The position numbers and the translations under genes were made by a program. A stretch of DNA of 64,000 nucleotides, taken from Vibrio hepatarius. Its GTDB lineage: Bacteria > Pseudomonadota > Gammaproteobacteria > Enterobacterales > Vibrionaceae. Positions 58,587 to 64,000 of this stretch are shown one piece after another. The notes beneath the pieces are model-generated. The model was not told where the DNA came from, made no database searches, and saw only the letters and a list, made by a program, of their open reading frames with translations. Position 1 is the stretch's first letter. The number at the start of each line of letters is the position of its first letter. The DNA is taken from assembly GCF_018860525.1 (NCBI RefSeq), contig NZ_JAHKPM010000008.1, forward strand, positions 62,001 through 126,000, in the 5' to 3' direction.

Positions 58587-58945
58587 ATTCTGTGACTGAT
58601 TTTTACTATTAAATATCAGCCACTTAAAATTTCAGGTACTTATCAGCATCAAAAGAAGATACACATATTTAGAAAAAACTGATTTAAATCTCCAGTTTTC
58701 AACCATTTCGATCAAGTTAGGAATTCTGTCTCGAAGTTGTATTAAAAAAGTTCGAGCAATTTATATCTAGTGGACTCTATCTTCACCTCTAACTGTTGTG
58801 CTTGGACGTGGGCACTGACAATATAAAAACCATTCGCACCTAGTCATAGCTCACACATACACATTAATATGCACGCTTGCCCATATACTAACTAGTGAAT
58901 TCGGTTACAATTTAGCACTCAGTTTGTTGGTTAGGAGCTAAATAT

Positions 58946-60532
58946 ATGAATATAGGTGCGTTAATTGGCATTGCGATTTTCTTTTTACCCTTACTAATAC
59001 TCATCATAAATTTAGTATTAGGTAAAAAGAGAAAAAAAGCTTTCGAAGATAAACTAACCCAATCCAGTCTAGAGCTAAAACAGACTTACGAAAAACTTGC
59101 TAATGTCGAAATCGAACGAAATGAGTTAGTTGAAAAATACTCTCCTATTTTAGATACCGAAAACTACGCGGCTAAGTTACTAGATGATATAGAAGAAGAT
59201 GCAGCAGCCAAACGAGAGCAGTCACTAAAGCTTCTATCAGAAGCAGGGCTAGAAGCTGACGAAATCCGAGATGATGCCAAACAGCTCCGTTTGGAAGCTT
59301 CCCAGCGAGTAAAAGACTCAAAAGAAAAGGCGGAAACAATAAAGAATGAGGCACGTGAAGAAGCATCTAAAATTATCAGCTTTGCAGATGCTCAAGCTAG
59401 GGAAATTGCTGGAGACGCGTATGAAGCTAAGGCCAAGGCTGATTCATATGACAAAGCTATCCGTGCAATGCGCAATACTATTGATGGGTACAAAGACGAC
59501 TACATCATTCCTAATCACTCTGTATTAGATGACTTAGCAGATGAATTTGGCCATAAAGAAGCAGGTGACGAACTAAAAGCAGCTAGAAAAAGAGTTCGAG
59601 AAATGGTGAAAAATGGATATGCAGGTGCATGTGACTACGCAGAGCTCCACAGAAAAACCTATGCAATCCATTTTGCCGTTGATGCCTTTAACGGAAAAGT
59701 TGATAGTGCCTTATCAAAAGTGAAGCATGATAACTATGGGAAGATAAAACAAGAAGTCATTGACGCTTTTGCTTTGGTAAACCATAACGGGAATCCTTTC
59801 AGAAATGCACGTATCAACCAAGAATATTTGGACGCTAGACTAAACGAATTGAAATGGGCCGTCGCAACATTTGAACTCAAGAAGATTGAGAGAGAAGAGC
59901 AAGCTGAAATCAAAGCACAAATTCGTGAAGAAGAACGTGCTATCCGAGAGATGGAAAAAGCCCGTAAGGAAGCAGAAAAAGAAGAACATATGCTCCAAAA
60001 AGCTCTTGAAAAGGCACGCTCTGAGTTAGCAGCTGCAAATGATGAGCAAAGATCTCAATTTGAAACACAGCTCGCTGAACTAGAAGAAAAACTAAAAGAA
60101 GCCGAAGACAAAGGTCAGAGAGCTTTATCTATGGCTCAGCAAACTCGTCGAGGACATGTTTACGTTATCAGTAACATTGGCAGCTTTGGCGAGAAAGTAT
60201 TCAAAATAGGCATGACGCGTCGATTGGAGCCAATGGATCGAGTGAAAGAACTTGGAGATGCTTCCGTACCCTTCTCTTTTGACGTGCACGCAATGATTTA
60301 TAGTGAAGATGCTCCAACATTGGAAAAAGAGCTTCACAGGAAGTTTGATTTAAATTCTGTAAACAAAGTAAATCCTAGAAAAGAATTCTTTAGAACTACT
60401 ATTGCGGAAATCAAACGGGCAGTTGAGCAACAAGGCGTTTCAGACGTCCATTGGACTCTTAAAGCAGAGGCCTCTGAATATCGTGAGAGTATCGCAATAG
60501 CAAAAGAACAGCTATCTGAGGCGGTGGCATAG
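58946..60532 (+). CDS. Membrane-anchored coiled-coil protein with DUF4041 and a GIY-YIG (T5orf172/MUG113) domain
   Basis: 528 residues. An N-terminal hydrophobic segment (about 4-26, IGALIGIAIFFLPLLILIIN) followed by KKRKK anchors it in the membrane with the rest in the cytoplasm. Residues 31-170 and 310-400 are charged coiled coil. About 175-310 matches the DUF4041 region (GYKDDYIIPN, LDDLADEFGHKEAG). The C-terminus is a GIY-YIG-like nuclease domain: GHVYVISN (403-410), KIGMTRR (420-426), Glu460 region LEKELHRKF and NPRKEFF (475-482). This layout occurs in phages and mobile islands. TAGGAG is 9 bases before the ATG. A defence role is inference. Confidence 0.75.
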   Translation: MNIGALIGIAIFFLPLLILIINLVLGKKRKKAFEDKLTQSSLELKQTYEKLANVEIERNELVEKYSPILDTENYAAKLLDDIEEDAAAKREQSLKLLSEAGLEADEIRDDAKQLRLEASQRVKDSKEKAETIKNEAREEASKIISFADAQAREIAGDAYEAKAKADSYDKAIRAMRNTIDGYKDDYIIPNHSVLDDLADEFGHKEAGDELKAARKRVREMVKNGYAGACDYAELHRKTYAIHFAVDAFNGKVDSALSKVKHDNYGKIKQEVIDAFALVNHNGNPFRNARINQEYLDARLNELKWAVATFELKKIEREEQAEIKAQIREEERAIREMEKARKEAEKEEHMLQKALEKARSELAAANDEQRSQFETQLAELEEKLKEAEDKGQRALSMAQQTRRGHVYVISNIGSFGEKVFKIGMTRRLEPMDRVKELGDASVPFSFDVHAMIYSEDAPTLEKELHRKFDLNSVNKVNPRKEFFRTTIAEIKRAVEQQGVSDVHWTLKAEASEYRESIAIAKEQLSEAVA

Positions 60533-60554
60533 AGAAAAGCATGGGTAATTAGCA

Positions 60555-60729
60555 ATGTTACTAAAATTCATCGAAATTATTGGCATCAATGAACTAGTTA
60601 AAACACTTAAATGATCCTATCAATTGGGTTGCTTTTATTAGGCGCTACAATCTTTCAAAAAAAGAGCAGTTCCAGTGGCGTGACAGGTTTAACCTAGACC
60701 ACTTATTTGATGGTGAGATGCAGGGCTGA
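60555..60729 (+). pseudogene. Decayed short gene between the two island genes
   Basis: Two frames look like parts of one protein. From the ATG at 60555 comes MLLKFIEIIGINELVKTLK and a stop at 60612-60614. From 60613, in the +1 frame, comes DPINWVAFIRRYNLSKKEQF and QWRDRFNLDHLFDGEMQG, ending at 60729. The second piece is charged and aromatic like real coding sequence, and a single frameshift would join them. Origin unknown. A 28-residue hydrophobic frame (ATG 60611) on the same bases is less convincing. Confidence 0.35.
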
Positions 60730-60779
60730 AGCTGATTCCGATGTTATAACAATATGATATTTGAGGGTATATCAGAAGT

Positions 60780-62717
60780 ATGAGCAAATCATTATTACTT
60801 GGTGAGGCTATAAATCGTCTTCATGTTCCCGATTTCGTTAAATCAGGATTTGTTACTGGAGATGATAAAGATTGGGAACTTTCAAATCTAAAACCTATCA
60901 ATATTTTCATTGGTGCCAATAATTCAGGAAAGAGTAGACTGCTACGCTTAATGTTTAGCAGTACTCTATCAATCTATGAATCAGATAAATTGACAGCTAC
61001 GAGCTATCCTGAGTATTTAATATCATTGTTAGATAAACATAAATTATATAGTTCTCTTAATCTTAAAACCTTACCTGGTACTATTGATGAGTTTAAAGAA
61101 AAACTTGTTAGAGAATTTAAAACAAATAGTCGTCTATGTGGCTATGAAAGAATTCAGATCACTACCAAAAGTGCATTGAGTAGTACATTACAATTAATGG
61201 ACATAAATGCATTTTCAAGAAGGCACTCAACACAAGAACAAAACCCACTAATTGACGGTTTAATCAAAAGAATATCCGGAGAATTACCTTCCTTTCCAAG
61301 CATTTTGGACCCCAGCCAAAAATCAATATACATACCTCTTTTAAGGGGGTTACGACCTCTTTCTACAAGTCGTAACCCATGTTTAGAACGCACTATTACT
61401 GATTATTTCAAAGAACAAAAAACAACCAGAGGAGTAAGAGAGCAGTCTAAAGAAGAGACAGATTTTCAGAGCAGAATTTTTACTGGGGAAAGTTTTTATG
61501 AAGATCTAAAAAATTCATTATTAGGAAGTTATGAACAAAGAATTAGTGTCAGAGAATATGAGGATTTTCTTTCAGATGTTTTTTTTAGAGGCGAGCCTAT
61601 TTCTTTAATACCACGCGTTAAGAGTGATGTAGTTCACTTTAAACTAGGAAATTCAGAAGAACGTCCAATTTATGACTTAGGTGATGGTATACAATCAATT
61701 ATCATTCTTACTTATAAGATATTCACAACGAAATATCCAACATTTTTCTATATAGAGGAGCCTGAACAACATCTACATGCAGGTATGCAGAGAGTTTTAA
61801 TCAAGGCACTAACTTTACATCCAGAACATATCTACTTTTTGACATCACACTCTAATCATCTAATAGATATTGCAATGGAACGTGATGATATATCAATACA
61901 ACGAGTCTACCAGACTCGAAACGAAGATAAAGAAGAGTCTAAAATTTTACCCCTAAATAAGTATTCACAAGTTCTAGAAGACCTTGACGTTCGTGCTTCC
62001 TCTGTACTATTAGCCAACTGCAGTATTTGGCTGGAAGGTGTAACTGACAAGTTATACTTACGCTCTTTTATGAATAAATATTTAAGAGAGTTGGACGATA
62101 CAGAAAAAGTCGATAAATTAACTAGCTACCTAGAAAACCTTCACTACACATTTGTAGAATACCAAGGCTCCAATATAACCCATTGGTCATTTGTAGAGGA
62201 TACGTCGCAAGATCAAAAAAGTATTGCAACAACATTAAGTCAAAAAATATTTTTGGTTGCTGATGGCGATATTTCATGGAAAGGAGACCGACAAAAAGAT
62301 CTTACAGAAGCATTAGGCAACAGCTTTCAGCAACTAGAATATAAAGAAATAGAGAACTACATTCCAATCGAGGTCATACGAAAAACCGTAGAAAATAGAT
62401 GGGAAACGTTTCAAAACAGCAGAATCGATGGCTGCTCTCTGGATGTATCAAAGTTAAATCAAAAGGATATATATAATAAAACAATCGGCATCGGTAAAAA
62501 AATAGAGACCAAGTGTATTACTAAATCAAAAGACAATACTCATACTTTTTTCGAAGAGACGTCCAAAAGTTCTACTGGCACCATTAAAGATAAAGTCAAA
62601 TTTTGCCATGAAGCTGTCAAAATAATGAACGACAGTGAATTTGAGTGGAGCCTGACTCCAGAGCTTAGTGTGCTATGCGAAAAGATCTGGAAGCATATAG
62701 AAGAGGCTAACGGTTAG
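60780..62717 (+). CDS. OLD-like ATPase with C-terminal TOPRIM-type nuclease motifs
   Basis: 645 residues. Walker A GANNSGKS at about 45-52, signature/Walker B FFYIEEPEQHLHAGMQ around 322-337 (EEPEQHLH is the ABC/OLD D-E pattern) and the switch histidine in FLTSHSNHLIDIA. The C-terminal part has TOPRIM-like acidic motifs: WLEGVTDKLYLRSF (about 417), LVADGDIS (about 493) and EIENYIPIEVI (about 522). These match the OLD nuclease arrangement, a family used in several phage-defence systems such as Gabija GajA, but no UvrD-like helicase partner lies here. Likely transcribed with the DUF4041 gene 247 bases upstream. Confidence 0.8.
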   Translation: MSKSLLLGEAINRLHVPDFVKSGFVTGDDKDWELSNLKPINIFIGANNSGKSRLLRLMFSSTLSIYESDKLTATSYPEYLISLLDKHKLYSSLNLKTLPGTIDEFKEKLVREFKTNSRLCGYERIQITTKSALSSTLQLMDINAFSRRHSTQEQNPLIDGLIKRISGELPSFPSILDPSQKSIYIPLLRGLRPLSTSRNPCLERTITDYFKEQKTTRGVREQSKEETDFQSRIFTGESFYEDLKNSLLGSYEQRISVREYEDFLSDVFFRGEPISLIPRVKSDVVHFKLGNSEERPIYDLGDGIQSIIILTYKIFTTKYPTFFYIEEPEQHLHAGMQRVLIKALTLHPEHIYFLTSHSNHLIDIAMERDDISIQRVYQTRNEDKEESKILPLNKYSQVLEDLDVRASSVLLANCSIWLEGVTDKLYLRSFMNKYLRELDDTEKVDKLTSYLENLHYTFVEYQGSNITHWSFVEDTSQDQKSIATTLSQKIFLVADGDISWKGDRQKDLTEALGNSFQQLEYKEIENYIPIEVIRKTVENRWETFQNSRIDGCSLDVSKLNQKDIYNKTIGIGKKIETKCITKSKDNTHTFFEETSKSSTGTIKDKVKFCHEAVKIMNDSEFEWSLTPELSVLCEKIWKHIEEANG

Positions 62718-62720
62718 GCG

Positions 62721-63293
62721 TGAGTGTAAGAAAAATCAATACAGACGATAAAAAGCGATGGCTTATGAAAAGTTTGTTCTAAAAGAAACGGATGGCAAAC
62801 CGTGGTTAGGTGAAAAAGCCAAACTCGCAGCCTACTGGATATGATTGATTTATGGCAGGAACGCCCCAGCCAGTCATTAGCCCATTCAAAATACACCTAT
62901 AACAAATTAAAAGTTATTGGTTTGGCAATAGTCGATCCGCTTTATCAAAAAGTCACGTTCACGCAGACGAAAGGCAAAAAGAAACGCTCGGTACCGATCA
63001 GCCCAGAACTTTATGATGTGATTTACAAAGAGGGTTCAGGCCCATTGTTCAACATTGGCTATTCGACGGTTTACCGATTTATCGTGCGCAATGTTCCACG
63101 ACTAAAGCAGCAAGCCGCCCACGTTCTGCGCCACACCTTTGCGTCTTATTACATGATGAACGGTGGTAACATTATCGCCCTACAACGAATCCTTGGTCAC
63201 AGTGACATAAAACAGACCATGCGATACGCTCACCTAGCCCCCGATCACCTAGAAGATGTGGTCACGAAAAACCCTTTAGCTAACCTCAAATAA
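62721..63293 (+). pseudogene. Broken site-specific tyrosine integrase
   Basis: The pieces of a P2-like integrase are visible in different frames. VSVRKINTDDKKRWL starts at 62721, AYEKFVLKETDGKPWLGEKA follows in a shifted frame near 62759, and MIDLWQERPSQSLAHSKYTYNKL near 62841 continues in the frame that reaches the end. The first catalytic Arg region is missing: after KLKVIG the sequence jumps to the TKGKKKRSVPIS strand. The later catalytic residues remain, in HVLRHTFASYY and GHSDIKQTMRYAHL (His, Arg, His and nucleophile Tyr). So at least one deletion and two frame changes have destroyed the gene. It lies next to attR, facing ycgN. Confidence 0.85.
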
Positions 63294-63392
63294 GTGGCTA
63301 ATGTGGACAATGTAATGTCCACATTATGTCCACAAATTTTCATAATATAGATAAATATTGATGATTATTGATGAAGTGACCACAAGCAAAGC

Positions 63393-63447
63393 CTTGATAT
63401 TCCTTGCTGCGCCTAGTCTCTGTTAGGGTGGTTCAAAATGTGGTCTT
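63393..63447. repeat. Right attachment-site repeat (attR), within the ycgN 3' end
   Basis: Direct copy of 58532-58586, spanning the last 35 bases of ycgN, its TAG stop and about 20 bases beyond it. The element restored the ycgN coding end here, so the gene stayed intact. Confidence 0.8.
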
Positions 63448-63859
63448 CCCAGTTTACCACATCAATTTCGTATACCACTTTGCTACGGACGCTTTCTCCG
63501 GCAGCGTGCATGGCGGATTTGGAGCCAGTAATGAGTGGGTGCCACTCTGGAAGAGGCTGTTTTTCTGCTAGAAGGCGGTATGCGCAAGTATGAGGCAACC
63601 AAGTGAAGTCATCGATATCATCACGAGTGAGTTTAGTGCACTCTTCACCTGATGAGAAACGGTTAGGGTAATCTTTACACGAACACGTTTTACTGTTTAA
63701 CCAACTGCATGCCACATTGGTATAATAAATTTCTTCTGTATCTTCATCCATGAGTTTATGCAGGCAACACTTACCGCAACCGTCACAAAGTGCTTCCCAC
63801 TCTTGTTCGGTCATTTGCTCGAGAGATTTACTTTCCCAAAATGGCAGGCTCATAAACAT
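63413..63859 (-). CDS. ycgN: YcgN family protein (UPF0260, cysteine-cluster)
   Basis: 148-residue protein of the YkgJ-type Fe-S/zinc-binding cysteine cluster family. Conserved: [48 protein letters not shown], with eight or so cysteines, then [30 protein letters not shown] and [11 protein letters not shown]. Matches E. coli YcgN throughout. Function unknown. Its last ten codons are the site of element integration and differ from the attL copy only by silent changes. The ATG at 63859 was taken; another at 63853 is possible. Confidence 0.92.
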   Translation of the reverse strand: MFMSLPFWESKSLEQMTEQEWEALCDGCGKCCLHKLMDEDTEEIYYTNVACSWLNSKTCSCKDYPNRFSSGEECTKLTRDDIDDFTWLPHTCAYRLLAEKQPLPEWHPLITGSKSAMHAAGESVRSKVVYEIDVVNWEDHILNHPNRD

Positions 63860-63943
63860 TATTTAGATATTGGATAAAGGGAGGGCTTTATACCGTTATG
63901 GCAGATAAAGTGCAAGCTTGAAGGTAAAAATGTCAGTTAATCG

Positions 63944-64000
63944 TCAATTGCGCCCTTGGGTATATTGACCGTGATACCCTTGCTTTAAATACTGAGCTTT
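63944..64000 (-). CDS. C-terminal end of an unidentified gene (cut by window edge)
   Basis: On the minus strand the last 19 codons read KAQYLKQGYHGQYTQGRN and stop TGA at 63946-63944. In E. coli ycgL precedes ycgM and ycgN in the same orientation, so ycgL is a candidate, but the 18 residues are too few to prove it. A shifted frame is also open. The stop lies 84 bases before the ycgN start. Confidence 0.35.
   Translation of the reverse strand, partial: KAQYLKQGYHGQYTQGRN

Larger units (their letters stand above)
58532..63447. mobile_element. Integrated element at the ycgN 3' end (about 4.9 kb)
   Basis: A unit bordered by the direct repeats 58532-58586 and 63393-63447. From left to right: an AT-rich leader, a DUF4041/GIY-YIG gene, a decayed frame, an OLD-like ATPase/TOPRIM gene and a broken tyrosine integrase next to the right repeat, in the orientation expected for an integrase that enters at a gene end. 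No phage structural genes, replication genes or transposase are present. It looks like a small integrative island or satellite remnant. With a broken integrase it cannot move by itself. Confidence 0.75.

Noticed and set aside
60611..60697. 28-residue hydrophobic small protein
   Set aside because: No ribosome-binding site, and the overlapping frame gives a more protein-like segment; kept only as a note in the remnant entry.
58946..62717. Known Gabija or PARIS system
   Set aside because: The OLD-like ATPase has no UvrD-like helicase partner and the neighbour is a DUF4041/GIY-YIG protein, so the composition fits neither.
58532..63447. Complete prophage
   Set aside because: No capsid, tail, portal, terminase or replication gene lies between the repeats; only cargo-like genes and a broken integrase.

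Overview
The window is a piece of a Vibrio chromosome, or of a very close Vibrionaceae relative. Evidence for this: the mukF-mukE-mukB operon next to cmoM, elyC, purR and a c-di-GMP-I riboswitch upstream of tfoY; the glgC-glgA pair; topA with yciN; the aat-bpt-infA block; gapA with msrB, yeaD, yeaC and a DUF2989 lipoprotein; and a complete vibrioferrin siderophore locus laid out as in Vibrio parahaemolyticus. No rRNA, tRNA, CRISPR array or intact insertion sequence was seen. Species cannot be fixed by eye.

Layout. 1-3.9 kb: mukB (truncated by the window edge), mukE, mukF and cmoM on the minus strand with overlapping start/stop codons. 4.0-8.4 kb, plus strand: elyC, a structured gap ending in a terminator, purR, the riboswitch and tfoY, then a VTT-family membrane protein overlapping a DUF2007 protein. 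8.5-11.0 kb: an AT-rich islet with a phosphatase/nuclease-fold protein resembling inositol 5-phosphatases and a LysR regulator. 11.1-32.8 kb: ordinary core genes (glycogen synthesis, topoisomerase I, aroA, N-end-rule transferases, infA, tdk, cysS, ppiB, lpxH, ychJ, yeaC, msrB, gapA, yeaD, rlmA, chaN-like).

33-42.7 kb is accessory: a Vibrio-type alkaline phosphatase, a His/Cys-motif protein of unknown function, a zinc alcohol dehydrogenase next to a sodium:solute symporter with a 43-residue membrane partner, a secreted trypsin-like protease, a secreted endonuclease I, and a protein with the front half of an exotoxin-A-like ADP-ribosyltransferase signature.

42.8-58.4 kb is the vibrioferrin system. 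Two divergent operons start at a shared Fur-site region near 51.02 kb. Leftward run pvuA1, pvuA2, pvuB, pvuC, pvuD, pvuE (two outer-membrane receptors and an ABC importer). Rightward run pvsA-E (synthesis and export).

58.5-63.4 kb is a small integrated element, and is the part most worth following. It lies between two 55-base direct repeats that each carry the 3' end of ycgN. Inside are a membrane-anchored coiled-coil/DUF4041/GIY-YIG protein, a short decayed reading frame, an OLD-like ATPase with a TOPRIM-like C-terminus, and a broken tyrosine integrase beside the right repeat. The two intact genes look like an uncharacterised defence-type pair. The window ends with ycgN and the last codons of another minus-strand gene.
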